Shown here: one piece after another, positions 6,600 to 15,079 of the stretch
Layout of the letters: every line of letters starts with the position of its first letter
How positions within the stretch are numbered: position 1 is the first letter of the stretch
DNA from: an uncultured Roseburia sp.
GTDB taxonomy: Bacteria; Bacillota; Clostridia; Lachnospirales; Lachnospiraceae
Assembly (NCBI GenBank): GCA_910584215.1
Contig: CAJTYI010000056.1
Coordinates: 1-19,950 of the forward strand
Direction: 5' to 3'
DNA: 19,950 bases
Made by a program: the position numbers and the translations under genes
Notes under the pieces: generated by a model
What the model was told of the DNA's origin: nothing
Databases searched by the model: none
What the model saw: only the letters and a program-made list of their open reading frames with translations

Positions 6600-8852
6600 A
6601 TGGATTTAGAAAAAATCACCCTAAAGCGCTGCGATAAAAAAATTGCGCAGTGTACCAACGAGGAGCTCTATTATTCTTTGCTGGAAATGACAAAAGACAT
6701 GGCGGGCGAAAAAGAGAGCAGTGCGGGCAAAAGAAAACTCTACTATATATCCGCGGAGTTTTTGATCGGCAAATTGTTGTCCAACAATCTGATTAACCTT
6801 GGCATCTATGATGAGGTGAAGGAGCTTCTCGCAGAAAACGGCAAAAATATCAGTGAGATCGAGGAGGTTGAGCCGGAGCCGTCTTTAGGAAACGGCGGAC
6901 TCGGACGTCTGGCCGCATGTTTTCTTGATTCGATCGCAAGTCTTGGATTAAACGGCGACGGCGTGGGGTTAAATTATCACTACGGTTTATTTAAGCAGGT
7001 ATTTGAAAACCACATCCAGAACGAGACGCCAAATCCCTGGATGGAAAAAGAAAGCTGGCTGCATAAGACCGACGTATCTTACGATATCTTGTTCGGCGGA
7101 TTTACGTTAAAGTCAAGACTGTACGATATCGATGTGATCGGATATGACAACCGCACGACAAAGCTGCATCTTTTTGATGTGGAGACAGTAGACGAAACAC
7201 TCGTGGGAGACGGCATCTCGTTTGACAAAGAAGACATTGCGAGAAATCTGACGCTGTTTTTATATCCCGATGACTCCGACGATAAAGGCCGTATCCTGCG
7301 CGTATACCAGCAGTATTTTATGGTCAGCAACGCGGCCAGACTAATTATCGACGAGGCGATAGCGCGCGGCAGCAATCTCCACGATTTACATGAATATGCG
7401 GCGATTCAGATTAACGATACGCATCCGAGTATGGTGATTCCCGAGTTAATCCGTCTGCTGCTGGAGAGAGGGATTTTGATGGATGAGGCGATCTCTATTG
7501 TTTCCCAGACCTGTGCATATACCAATCATACGATTTTAGCCGAGGCGCTGGAAAAATGGCCGATGCATTTTCTGGAGAAAGCGGTTCCGCAGCTGCTGCC
7601 GATTATATTTGAGCTGCACAACCGTGTGACGGAGAAATACAGCGACAAATCGGTGGCGATTATCGATGATGAAAACCGTGTGCATATGGCACATATGGAC
7701 ATTCATTATGGATACAGTGTCAACGGCGTTGCGTATCTGCACACCGAAATTTTAAAAAATTCCGAGTTAAATAATTTTTATAAGATTTACCCGGACAAAT
7801 TTAACAATAAGACCAACGGTATCACGTTCCGCCGCTGGCTGCTCCACTGCAACCATGAGCTGGCAGATTTGATTACCGAACTGATCGGCAGCGGCTACAA
7901 AAAAGATGCCGCCGAGCTGGAGAAACTGGAAAAGTATGTTGCGGATGAGACTGTGCTAAACCGCCTGCTTGCCATCAAGAAGACAAAGAAAACGCAGCTG
8001 GGGGAATATCTCTGGCGCACGCAGGGCATTGTGCTGGACGACGAATCGATTTTTGACATTCAGATTAAGCGACTGCACGAGTACAAGAGACAGCAGATGA
8101 ACGCGCTCTATGTCATTCATAAATATTTCGAGATCAAAGCGGGAAAGAAACCGTCCCGCCCGGTCACCGTAATATTTGGCGCCAAGGCAGCGCCGGCTTA
8201 TGTGATTGCCAAAGATATTATTCATCTGATTCTCTGTTTACAGGAGTTAATCAGCAAAGACCCGGAGGTGGCGCCGTATCTTAGAGTCGTGATGGTGGAA
8301 AATTACAATGTCACCTTGGCGGAAAAGCTGATTCCTGCGGCCGATATTCACGAGCAGATTTCTCTGGCGTCTAAAGAGGCGTCCGGGACGTCAAATATGA
8401 AGTTTATGTTAAACGGTGCGGTGGCGATCGGTACGATGGACGGGGCAAATGTCGAGATGCATCAGTTTGTTGGCGATGACAACATCTATATCTTTGGCGA
8501 ATCCTCAGAAGCTGTGATCGAACATTACGAGAAAGCGGATTATGTCGCAAAAGATTACTACGAAAAAGACAAGGACATCAAGCGGGCCATTGATTTTATC
8601 GTGGGAGAGGAAATGCTGGCGGTAGGCTGCAAAGAGAATTTAGAGCGTCTCCATAAGGAGCTGATCGGCAAGGATTGGTTTATGACGCTGCCTGACTTTA
8701 AAGATTATGTTGCGACGAAAGAGCGCATATATGCGGACTACGAAGATCGGTCCGCATGGGCGAAGAAAATGCTTGTCAATATCAGCAAGGCCGGATTTTT
8801 CTCTTCCGACCGCACCATTGCCCAGTACAATGAGGATATCTGGAAATTGTAA
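6600..8852 (+). CDS. glgP: Glycogen/starch/alpha-glucan phosphorylase
   Basis: GlgP (GT35 family) uses phosphate and pyridoxal phosphate to release glucose 1-phosphate from the non-reducing ends of glycogen or maltodextrin in the cytosol. The 750-residue protein is somewhat shorter than the roughly 800 residues of E. coli MalP/GlgP. The substrate loop region E-P-S-L-G-N-G-G-L-G-R-L-A-A is near residue 95. The cofactor block A-S-G-T-S-N-M-K-F-M-L-N-G carries the PLP lysine (K601) and is followed by G-T-M-D-G-A-N-V-E. ATG 6600 is preferred because GAGAGGA lies nine bases upstream; the earlier in-frame ATG at 6576 has none. No other glg gene is in the window. It is monocistronic, with a strong terminator 18 bases after the stop, and divergent from the AraC-type regulator. 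Confidence 0.96.
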   Translation: MDLEKITLKRCDKKIAQCTNEELYYSLLEMTKDMAGEKESSAGKRKLYYISAEFLIGKLLSNNLINLGIYDEVKELLAENGKNISEIEEVEPEPSLGNGGLGRLAACFLDSIASLGLNGDGVGLNYHYGLFKQVFENHIQNETPNPWMEKESWLHKTDVSYDILFGGFTLKSRLYDIDVIGYDNRTTKLHLFDVETVDETLVGDGISFDKEDIARNLTLFLYPDDSDDKGRILRVYQQYFMVSNAARLIIDEAIARGSNLHDLHEYAAIQINDTHPSMVIPELIRLLLERGILMDEAISIVSQTCAYTNHTILAEALEKWPMHFLEKAVPQLLPIIFELHNRVTEKYSDKSVAIIDDENRVHMAHMDIHYGYSVNGVAYLHTEILKNSELNNFYKIYPDKFNNKTNGITFRRWLLHCNHELADLITELIGSGYKKDAAELEKLEKYVADETVLNRLLAIKKTKKTQLGEYLWRTQGIVLDDESIFDIQIKRLHEYKRQQMNALYVIHKYFEIKAGKKPSRPVTVIFGAKAAPAYVIAKDIIHLILCLQELISKDPEVAPYLRVVMVENYNVTLAEKLIPAADIHEQISLASKEASGTSNMKFMLNGAVAIGTMDGANVEMHQFVGDDNIYIFGESSEAVIEHYEKADYVAKDYYEKDKDIKRAIDFIVGEEMLAVGCKENLERLHKELIGKDWFMTLPDFKDYVATKERIYADYEDRSAWAKKMLVNISKAGFFSSDRTIAQYNEDIWKL

Positions 8853-8869
8853 TATCAATTTTCAGGGGG

Positions 8870-8902
8870 AAAGGCCGTTTCCATTGGGAAGCGGTCTTTT
8901 TT
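8870..8902 (+). terminator. Intrinsic terminator of glgP
   Basis: A 13-bp stem (8870-8882 with 8887-8899, two G-U pairs) closes a four-base loop ATTG and runs into six T (8897-8902). It begins 18 bases after the glgP stop. Confidence 0.9.
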
Positions 8903-8937
8903 CGCATGAAGTTTTCCTTTTCCCGCCTGCCATTTTG

Positions 8938-8946
8938 TGATAGAAT
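8938..8946 (+). promoter_or_regulatory. Possible extended -10 promoter before the TPR lipoprotein
   Basis: TGATAGAAT is an extended -10 (TG-N-TAGAAT) with no good -35. It lies between the glgP terminator and the next gene, where a new promoter is needed. The remaining leader to 9104 holds a short inverted repeat AGGCCAT/ATGGCCT (9007-9013, 9033-9039) of unclear meaning. Confidence 0.3.
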
Positions 8947-9104
8947 AAACGCAGAAGCAGTGCTTCATTTACATGTGCTTTAGGCGGCGCATGTTTGTGA
9001 TATATAAGGCCATGTTGTTAAGGAGCGTTGCAATGGCCTGATCCTGATGGGAGGCGTAAATTTGGCAGTTTGCGCCGTGTAAACGCTTTAGAATGGAGAA
9101 TGGA

Positions 9105-10196
9105 ATGAAACGAAGATTGTGCGCAGCGCTCGCCGCCATTATGATACTGGCGACGGCCTCGGCCTGTGAGGACGAAAAGCTGGAGGATGAACTTGCCTAC
9201 CGTCAGGTGGGAATTTTAAATATGGACAGTGGCAATTACGAGGAGGCTGTGCTGGCTTTTGACACGGCATTGGAACAGCGCATCGGCGGGATTACAGAGA
9301 CCGAGCTCGATATCTGCTATTATCGGATTGAGGCACTCTATGCCTCAGGGGATGCGGCGGGGGCGCTAGAGAGCGTGCAGGCGCTGCTCGAATATGATAA
9401 GAAAAACGGAACCGCCTATTTTTTGCGCGGCAGCATGCGGTTGGAACAGGAGGACGGGGAAGGCGCCCTCTTGGACTATAAAAATGCCGTAAAATACTGT
9501 GCCAAAGATTACGATCTCTACATAAAAATATATGAACATCTTTCCGCTTATAATATGGCGGAAGAAGGGAAAGAATATTTAAATCAGGCATTAGACAAAA
9601 AAGGAAACAGCGCCTCAGACAGCGCCAGCCGCGGCAGAATCTACTATCTGCTGGGCGATTATGCCAGCGCACAAAAGGAGCTGGAGCGTGCGGTAGAAAA
9701 GAAGGACATAAAAGCGAATCTCTATCTGGCGCAGGTATATGATGCGCTGGAGGATGCGGCGAAAGCAGAGGAATACTATCAGGCCTATCTCTCCTCGGGG
9801 GAGGCCGATGCGGCGGCGATGAGCGGACTGGCCGCCATCGAGATACAAAAGGGTAATTATGCCGGGGCGCTCGATTATATCCGGCAGGGTCTTTCCATGG
9901 ATGAGGTTCCAAACCGCCGTGAGCTTTTATATCAGCAGATTATTGCCTGTGAATATACTTATGATTTTGCCGGAGCTTGGGAAAGCATAAATAGTTATGC
10001 CTCGGAATATCCCGACAGTTATCAGGCGGATGAAAAATTGCAGAGGGAGTTTGTGTTTCTGCAAAACCGGCAGGGTGTAAAATCTGACGAAGCCACGGGC
10101 GAGAGTCAGACAGCGCCGCCGGATCAAAGTGAGACGGCGGGGGAGAGCGAGACGACGGAAACGGCAGGCAGTGAGGATGCGGAAGACACCCAGTGA
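9105..10196 (+). CDS. TPR-repeat lipoprotein
   Basis: This is a probable membrane-anchored lipoprotein of 363 residues. The N-terminus has basic residues (M-K-R-R), a hydrophobic core and a lipobox-like A-S-A-C with C21, weaker than the consensus L-x-x-C. The body is helical with tetratricopeptide repeats, for example N-Y-E-E-A-V-L-A-F-D-T-A-L near 44-56, G-D-Y-A-S-A-Q-K-E-L-E-R-A-V in the middle, and G-N-Y-A-G-A-L-D-Y-I later. The last about 37 residues are an acidic E/S/T/D-rich tail. The start at 9105 has GGAG six bases upstream; ATG 9093 has none. It is followed after 18 bases by hflX, so they are co-transcribed. TPRs mediate protein contacts; the partner is unknown. Confidence 0.85.
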   Translation: MKRRLCAALAAIMILATASACEDEKLEDELAYRQVGILNMDSGNYEEAVLAFDTALEQRIGGITETELDICYYRIEALYASGDAAGALESVQALLEYDKKNGTAYFLRGSMRLEQEDGEGALLDYKNAVKYCAKDYDLYIKIYEHLSAYNMAEEGKEYLNQALDKKGNSASDSASRGRIYYLLGDYASAQKELERAVEKKDIKANLYLAQVYDALEDAAKAEEYYQAYLSSGEADAAAMSGLAAIEIQKGNYAGALDYIRQGLSMDEVPNRRELLYQQIIACEYTYDFAGAWESINSYASEYPDSYQADEKLQREFVFLQNRQGVKSDEATGESQTAPPDQSETAGESETTETAGSEDAEDTQ

Positions 10197-10214
10197 TGAG
10201 CGGAAAGGGACAGA

Positions 10215-11471
10215 ATGGCAGAGACGATTGAGACAGAGGAGTTAAAAGAAAGAGTGGTTTTGGTCGGCGTGAGCCGGCAGGATGGGGACGACACGGAAGA
10301 TTCCGTGGCTGAACTGGCGGAGCTGGTGCAGACGGCGGGCGCGCTGGTGGTGGGCACTTTGATACAAAACCGCGAGCAGATTCATCCGGGCACTTATGTG
10401 GGGACCGGTAAGGTAGCGGAAATCGAAGCGCTGATCGGGCAGACGGGGGCGACCGGGATCGTGTGCGACGACGAGCTCTCGCCGGCGCAGCTTAAGAATC
10501 TGGAGGAGATGCTCGGCACCAAAGTGATGGATCGGACACTGATTATACTCGATATTTTTGCTGCGCGGGCGACCACCAGCGAGGGCAAGATACAAGTCGA
10601 GCTGGCTCAGCTAAAGTATCGGCTCAGCCGGCTTACGGGTCTGGGGCGTTCCATGTCAAGGCTGGGAGGCGGTATTGGAACCAGAGGTCCCGGCGAGAAG
10701 AAACTGGAGATGGACAGGCGGTTGATAAAGGACCGCATCGCCATGCTCGGTGGGGAGCTAAAGGAAGTGCAAAGACACCGGGAGATCAACCGGGCAAAGC
10801 GGGAAAAAAATCAGGTGCCCGTGGCGGCGATCGTCGGTTACACCAACGCCGGAAAGTCGACGCTGCTCAATCACCTGACGGGGGCAGGGGTGCTCGAGGA
10901 GGACAAGCTGTTCGCGACGCTTGATCCGACTACGCGTATCCTCACCTTGCAAGGACAGCAGGAAATCCTTCTGACCGATACCGTAGGTTTTATCCGTAAG
11001 CTCCCCCATCATTTGATCGAGGCGTTTAAAAGTACGCTGGAGCAGGCCAAGTATGCAGATTATATCATTCATGTGGTCGATGCCTCCAACCCGCAGCGGG
11101 AAAAGCAGATGCATATTGTTTATGATACGCTCTATCAGCTTGATATCAGAGAGAAAACGGTCATTACACTGTTTAATAAACAGGATAAAGTGACTCACAG
11201 TGAGCCGCTGCGGGATTTTAAGGCGGATTATACGCTTGGCATAGCGGCAGCCCGCGATGAGGGCTTAGAGGAGGTCAAAGAGCTTCTAAGTCATATATTG
11301 CGCGAAAATAAGACGCTGGTGGAGACCGTGATTGCGTATCAGGACGCGGGTATTCTTCAGCAGGTGCGCAGACACGGTGAGCTGTTGGAGGAGGAATACC
11401 GTGAGGATGGTATCTATATCAGGGCCTATGTGCCCAATCAATACCGTCACCTCGGTGGCTGCGTCGATTGA
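10215..11471 (+). CDS. hflX: Ribosome-associated GTPase HflX, with a C-terminus ended by a repeat
   Basis: HflX binds the 50S subunit and splits stalled or stressed ribosomes using GTP. The N-terminal HflX domain (about 15-165) carries G-K-I-Q-V-E-L-A-Q-L-K-Y-R and a glycine-rich G-G-G-I-G-T-R-G-P-G-E-K-K-L-E linker. The GTPase core has G1 G-Y-T-N-A-G-K-S (208-215), G3 D-T-V-G-F and G4 N-K-Q-D. Length is 418. After A-Y-V-P-N-Q the tail reads Y-R-H-L-G-G-C-V-D, unlike the I/L-Y-G-type end I would expect. The last five codons and the TGA lie inside a segment (from 11453) that recurs inverted at 11566-11618, so the native end was probably replaced by a repeat insertion; the loss is only a few residues. 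AAAGGGA lies four bases before the ATG. Confidence 0.95.
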   Translation: MAETIETEELKERVVLVGVSRQDGDDTEDSVAELAELVQTAGALVVGTLIQNREQIHPGTYVGTGKVAEIEALIGQTGATGIVCDDELSPAQLKNLEEMLGTKVMDRTLIILDIFAARATTSEGKIQVELAQLKYRLSRLTGLGRSMSRLGGGIGTRGPGEKKLEMDRRLIKDRIAMLGGELKEVQRHREINRAKREKNQVPVAAIVGYTNAGKSTLLNHLTGAGVLEEDKLFATLDPTTRILTLQGQQEILLTDTVGFIRKLPHHLIEAFKSTLEQAKYADYIIHVVDASNPQREKQMHIVYDTLYQLDIREKTVITLFNKQDKVTHSEPLRDFKADYTLGIAAARDEGLEEVKELLSHILRENKTLVETVIAYQDAGILQQVRRHGELLEEEYREDGIYIRAYVPNQYRHLGGCVD

Positions 11472-11533
11472 CGACAACGAAGCAGATGAAAAATCAGACC
11501 AGTCAAAGTGTCAGTTCATTCCTATTCGTTGTA

Positions 11534-11569
11534 CTAGTGTACTGACCTGTTCATATTTCGCCAAATGAC
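11534..11569 (+). repeat. Left arm of a 36-bp inverted repeat
   Basis: The arm begins with the 13 bases CTAGTGTACTGAC and pairs with 11663-11698 at 30 of 36 positions. No target duplication is visible outside this pair. Confidence 0.8.
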
Positions 11570-11662
11570 TTGCCTGAATTTCCATCTGCCACGTTGGCTT
11601 CAATCGACGATGCCACCGCATCGCCTCATTCAGCCGCCTTGTAGACTGAAAATTCATTCTGC

Positions 11663-11698
11663 GTCATTTAGCTGAAAATGATCATGTCAGTACACTAG
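11663..11698 (-). repeat. Right arm of the 36-bp inverted repeat
   Basis: The arm ends with GTCAGTACACTAG, the perfect complement of 11534-11546. All six mismatches with the left arm lie in the inner 23 bases. Confidence 0.8.
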
Positions 11699-11743
11699 CT
11701 TGAAAAATGTCTTATCCAGTCGGAGAAAGGAGCATGAAGATAA

Positions 11744-13081
11744 ATGGTAATATTAATACAAAATGGAACGGTCATCAATCCTGCCTCTAAAATGCAGGAG
11801 GAGACGGATGTGTTGATCGAGAACGGCATTGTGAAAGAAATGGGCAGCGCGATCGCGGCAAAACCTGACCATTTGATAGACGCAAAAGGTTGTTATGTGA
11901 TGCCGGGATTTATAGACCTGCACGTACATTTAAGAGACCCGGGATATGAACATAAGGAGACGATCGAGACCGGCTGCCGGGCGGCTGCCAGAGGAGGTTA
12001 CACGACCATAGTGGCCATGCCCAATACCAAGCCCGTTGTGGACAATGCCGACGTGGTTAATTATGTGCACAATAAGGCAAAAATGGTGGGGGCTGTCAAT
12101 GTCATGCAGGCAGGTGCAGTCACGAAGGGGCAGCAGGGCAAAGAGCTTTCGGATATCGAAAAGATGGCGGACGCCGGGATAAAAGCGATCAGTGAAGACG
12201 GCAAGAGCGTGATGGATTCCGGTCTGTACCGGGAGGCGATGCAGCTTGCAGTCAAGCGTGACCTGGTGGTTCTTGCTCATTGTGAGGATATCAATCTCGT
12301 GGACGGCGGCGTAGTGAATGCTGACGCCCGCACGGAAGAGCTGGGGTTAAAGGGCATCAGCAATGCAGTGGAGGATGTGATTATTGCGCGCGATATCCTG
12401 CTGAGCGGTGAGACGGGAGCGAAGCTGCATCTGTGCCATTGCTCTACCAGCGGTTCGGTGAAGATGGTGGCGGCGGCAAAGGAAAAGGGGAACCTGGTGA
12501 CTGCGGAGGTGTGTCCGCATCATTTTACGCTGACCTCGGACGATATCAAGGCGGTGGAGGCGTCCATCGATCAGGAAACCAGACTGCGTGTGGACGCCAA
12601 GGCGGACACCAACTATAAGATGAATCCGCCGCTGCGGACAATGGCCGATGTGCAGGCGCTCAAAGAGGGCTTGCGCGACAATATCATGGATGTCATTGCG
12701 ACGGACCATGCGCCGCACACGTTGGTGGAAAAGACGACCTCCATGGAAAAGGCGCCGTTTGGCATTGTCGGACTGGAGACGGCGGCCTGTCTGGCTTATA
12801 CGGAGCTGGTTTTGGGCGGTTATCTGACGCCGATGCAGATGGCAGAGAAGATGAGTTACAATCCGGCAAACATTTTGGGGATTGACAAGGGCGACATCTC
12901 ACCGGGAAAAACGGCAGATATTGTAATTTTTGACCCCAATGTGACATATCAGATCGACAAGAATAAATTTGCGGGAAAGTCAAAAAATACGCCGTTTGAC
13001 GGCAGGACGGTTACCGGAAAAGTCAAATATACGCTGGTAAACGGAAAAGTTGTCTACGAGGATCGCGAAGAACGGGCGTAA
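11744..13081 (+). CDS. pyrC: Dihydroorotase
   Basis: PyrC closes N-carbamoyl-aspartate to dihydroorotate, step three of de novo UMP synthesis. The 445-residue class I (amidohydrolase) enzyme has the metal-binding motif M-P-G-F-I-D-L-H-V-H-L-R-D-P-G (H60, H62), later metal histidines in V-L-A-H-C-E and L-H-L-C-H-C-S, and T-D-H-A-P-H with the catalytic aspartate near residue 321. AAAGGAG precedes the ATG by 11 bases, slightly long. The gene starts 45 bases after the nested repeat, so its promoter region may have been altered by that insertion, and I see no convincing promoter of its own. It is followed after 95 bases by pyrK and pyrD. pyrB, pyrE, pyrF and carAB are not in the window. Confidence 0.96.
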   Translation: MVILIQNGTVINPASKMQEETDVLIENGIVKEMGSAIAAKPDHLIDAKGCYVMPGFIDLHVHLRDPGYEHKETIETGCRAAARGGYTTIVAMPNTKPVVDNADVVNYVHNKAKMVGAVNVMQAGAVTKGQQGKELSDIEKMADAGIKAISEDGKSVMDSGLYREAMQLAVKRDLVVLAHCEDINLVDGGVVNADARTEELGLKGISNAVEDVIIARDILLSGETGAKLHLCHCSTSGSVKMVAAAKEKGNLVTAEVCPHHFTLTSDDIKAVEASIDQETRLRVDAKADTNYKMNPPLRTMADVQALKEGLRDNIMDVIATDHAPHTLVEKTTSMEKAPFGIVGLETAACLAYTELVLGGYLTPMQMAEKMSYNPANILGIDKGDISPGKTADIVIFDPNVTYQIDKNKFAGKSKNTPFDGRTVTGKVKYTLVNGKVVYEDREERA

Positions 13082-13176
13082 GCGGAGCGGCAGTGCGCCG
13101 CAAATTATTATAACAGGATGGCATACAGGCGATGAGATCATGAATGATAAACAAAACTGGGAGGGCAGAATAGAAG

Positions 13177-13953
13177 ATGGCAAAAGAGCGCGGAAAGTTT
13201 GAGGAGACGGCAATCATTATCCGCCAGGAGGAGATTGCAGACGATATTTACAGTATGTGGCTGCGAACGGAACAGATCGCGGTACATACAAAGCCGGGAC
13301 AATTCATTTCGATTTATTGCAGAGACGGTAGTATGCTGCTTCCGCGGCCAATCAGCGTCTGTGAGGTGGATAAGTCGGATGGAGCCGTTCGTGTGGTATA
13401 CCGCGTGGCGGGTAAGGGAACGGCAGAGTTCGCGAAGTTTAGGACCGGCAAACATCTAAAGGTGGTAGGACCTTTGGGCAACGGCTTTCCGCTGCTGGAC
13501 AAGAAGGCCTTTCTAATCGGCGGCGGTATCGGCATTCCCCCTATGCTGGAGCTGGCGAAAAAGCTGGACTGTGAGAAACAGATTATCCTGGGATTTCGGG
13601 ACGAGCTGTTCCTTTTGGAAGAGTTTAGTTCCAGAGGAGAGGTTTATCTTGCGACAGAGGACGGCAGCGCAGGCACGAAAGGAAATGTATTAGATGCGAT
13701 TAGGTGTAATCAACTGGAAGCGGAGGTGATCTATGCCTGCGGGCCGCTTCCGATGCTTCGCGCGATCAAAAACTACGCCGCGGAAAAAAATATGATCTGC
13801 TACATATCCATGGAGGAGCGTATGGCCTGCGGTATCGGCGCGTGTCTTGCCTGCGTGTGCAAGTCCAGTCAGACAGACCCGCACACCAATGTAAAGAATA
13901 AGCGGGTATGTAAAGAAGGGCCGGTATTTTTGGCAGAGGAGGTGGATATTTGA
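13177..13953 (+). CDS. pyrK: Dihydroorotate dehydrogenase electron transfer subunit
   Basis: PyrK carries FAD and a [2Fe-2S] cluster and passes electrons from dihydroorotate oxidation on PyrD to NAD+. The 258-residue protein has an N-terminal FAD-binding ferredoxin-reductase-like domain with R-P-I-S (57-60), a nucleotide-binding G-G-G-I-G-I-P-P-M segment (about 115-123), and a C-terminal cluster motif with C218, C223, C226 and probably C245. GGGAGG lies 12 bases before the ATG, longer than ideal; an earlier in-frame ATG at 13144 is closed by a stop. Its TGA overlaps the pyrD ATG by one base, which ties the two subunits together in translation. Confidence 0.95.
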   Translation: MAKERGKFEETAIIIRQEEIADDIYSMWLRTEQIAVHTKPGQFISIYCRDGSMLLPRPISVCEVDKSDGAVRVVYRVAGKGTAEFAKFRTGKHLKVVGPLGNGFPLLDKKAFLIGGGIGIPPMLELAKKLDCEKQIILGFRDELFLLEEFSSRGEVYLATEDGSAGTKGNVLDAIRCNQLEAEVIYACGPLPMLRAIKNYAAEKNMICYISMEERMACGIGACLACVCKSSQTDPHTNVKNKRVCKEGPVFLAEEVDI

Positions 13954-14855
13954 TGAGTACAGAGGTAAATTTGTGTGGCATAACATTGAAAAATCCTGTC
14001 ATGACGGCCTCCGGGACGTTTGGTTCCGGTGCTGAGTACGCCGAGTTTGTGAATTTAAACAGGTTGGGTGCCGTGGTGACAAAGGGCGTTGCCAGCGTCC
14101 CGTGGGAGGGCAATCCCACGCCGCGCGTGGCGGAGGTATACGGCGGCATGTTAAACGCCATCGGCCTGCAAAATCCGGGGATTGACTTATTTATCGAGCG
14201 CGATATACCGTTCCTAAAAAAATACAAGACAAAAATTGTGGTAAATGTCTGCGGACGGACGACAGAAGAGTACATAGCCGTGGTAGAGCGCTTGGCCGAT
14301 CAGCCGGTCGATCTGCTTGAGATCAATATATCCTGCCCCAATGTCGAGGCCGGCGGTATCGCCTTTGGGCAGAATCCAAAGACAGTGGAGACGATCACAA
14401 AGGAGATTAAAAAGTACGCGAGGCAGCCGGTGGTGATGAAACTTTCGCCGAATGTGACGGATATCACTGAGATGGCGCGAGCCGCAGAGGCCGGCGGCGC
14501 CGACGCGCTTTCTTTGATCAACACCATCACAGGGATGAAGATTGACATACACCGGCGCAAGTTTGCATTGGCGAACCGGACGGGCGGCATGTCCGGACCG
14601 GCTGTACATCCGGTCGCTGTGCGCATGGTTTATCAGACTTATCATGCGGTAGGGATACCGATTGTCGGCATGGGCGGCATCATGAACGCGGACGATGCGA
14701 TCGAGATGATACTGGCGGGAGCTTCTGCGATCGCCGTGGGGACGGCAAACTTTACCAATCCGAACGTGACAGAAGAGATCGTGGACGGTATCGAAGCATA
14801 TATGAGTAGATATGGGGTCAAAGATGTGCGCGAGTTAATCGGGGCGGTAGTGTGA
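13953..14855 (+). CDS. pyrD: Dihydroorotate dehydrogenase B (NAD+), catalytic subunit
   Basis: PyrD oxidises dihydroorotate to orotate with FMN; the class 1B form works as a complex with PyrK. The 300-residue TIM barrel shows the N-terminal N-P-V-M-T-A-S-G-T-F-G motif, the active-site cysteine C128 in N-I-S-C-P-N-V, and the phosphate-binding G-M-G-G-I and G-A-S-A-I-A-V-G-T-A segments near the C-terminus. The start is ATG 13953, overlapping the pyrK stop, with AGGAGG at a good distance; the TTG just before it is not needed. The gene ends the pyrC-pyrK-pyrD run. Confidence 0.96.
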   Translation: MSTEVNLCGITLKNPVMTASGTFGSGAEYAEFVNLNRLGAVVTKGVASVPWEGNPTPRVAEVYGGMLNAIGLQNPGIDLFIERDIPFLKKYKTKIVVNVCGRTTEEYIAVVERLADQPVDLLEINISCPNVEAGGIAFGQNPKTVETITKEIKKYARQPVVMKLSPNVTDITEMARAAEAGGADALSLINTITGMKIDIHRRKFALANRTGGMSGPAVHPVAVRMVYQTYHAVGIPIVGMGGIMNADDAIEMILAGASAIAVGTANFTNPNVTEEIVDGIEAYMSRYGVKDVRELIGAVV

Positions 14856-15049
14856 AGAGAAGAGCTAAGGCGCACAGCAAGACCACAACGTGAAATAAGT
14901 TCACGCTTCACACCGAAAACCACCGGAAGTTATTCAAAAATACGCCTATAGGGCAGCGTAATAAATGACGATAGATTCTTTGCGCAGGTTATTAATTTCG
15001 CAGAGCGGAATCATTGGTTTATACCTTGGTTTGTAGTGTGAAAAAAGGG
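14856..15049. other. Intergenic region after pyrD
   Basis: No coding sequence is supported here. A 6-bp hairpin CGTGAA/TTCACG with a five-base loop (14889-14905) lies 34 bases after pyrD but has no T-run, so it is at best a weak terminator. The rest is AT-rich and featureless up to the promoter at 15050. Confidence 0.5.
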
Positions 15050-15079
15050 TTGCATATCGGGAATCTCTAAGAGTATAAT
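15050..15079 (+). promoter_or_regulatory. Promoter of the CBM2-like gene
   Basis: TTGCAT (15050-15055), an 18-base spacer and a perfect TATAAT (15074-15079) lie about 100 bases before the ATG at 15181. With the terminator at 15594 this makes a one-gene transcript. Confidence 0.75.

Larger units (their letters stand above)
11453..11698. mobile_element. Non-autonomous repeat element, apparently one copy nested inside another
   Basis: Three blocks are related. Bases 11453-11505 match the reverse complement of 11566-11618 at 43 of 53 positions. Bases 11663-11698 match the reverse complement of 11534-11569 at 30 of 36, with the outer 13 perfect. The two + strand pieces together rebuild one copy of the roughly 85-base minus-strand block, so a + copy appears to be split by about 157 bases (11506-11662) that contain an inverted copy. 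GTCA occurs on both sides of the split (11502-11505 and 11663-11666), like a 4-bp target duplication. No transposase is encoded. Its left end supplies the stop of hflX, and its right end lies 45 bases before pyrC. Confidence 0.65.

Noticed and set aside
9007..9039. Inverted repeat AGGCCAT/ATGGCCT enclosing AGGAG in the TPR gene leader
   Set aside because: The stem is short with a long loop, and the enclosed AGGAG precedes only a two-codon frame, so a riboswitch or thermosensor is not supported.
9292..9912. A 206-codon open frame antisense to the TPR lipoprotein gene
   Set aside because: It is rich in proline, arginine and histidine, typical of a shadow frame, and lies wholly opposite a well-supported gene.
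11511..11657. A 48-codon minus-strand frame inside the nested repeat, with a similar peptide readable from the + copy
   Set aside because: There is no ribosome site, and the ten differences between the two copies fall at codon positions 1, 2 and 3 as 4, 4 and 2, so there is no sign of selection for protein.
14889..14905. Hairpin after pyrD as an intrinsic terminator
   Set aside because: It has a six-base stem and no T-run.
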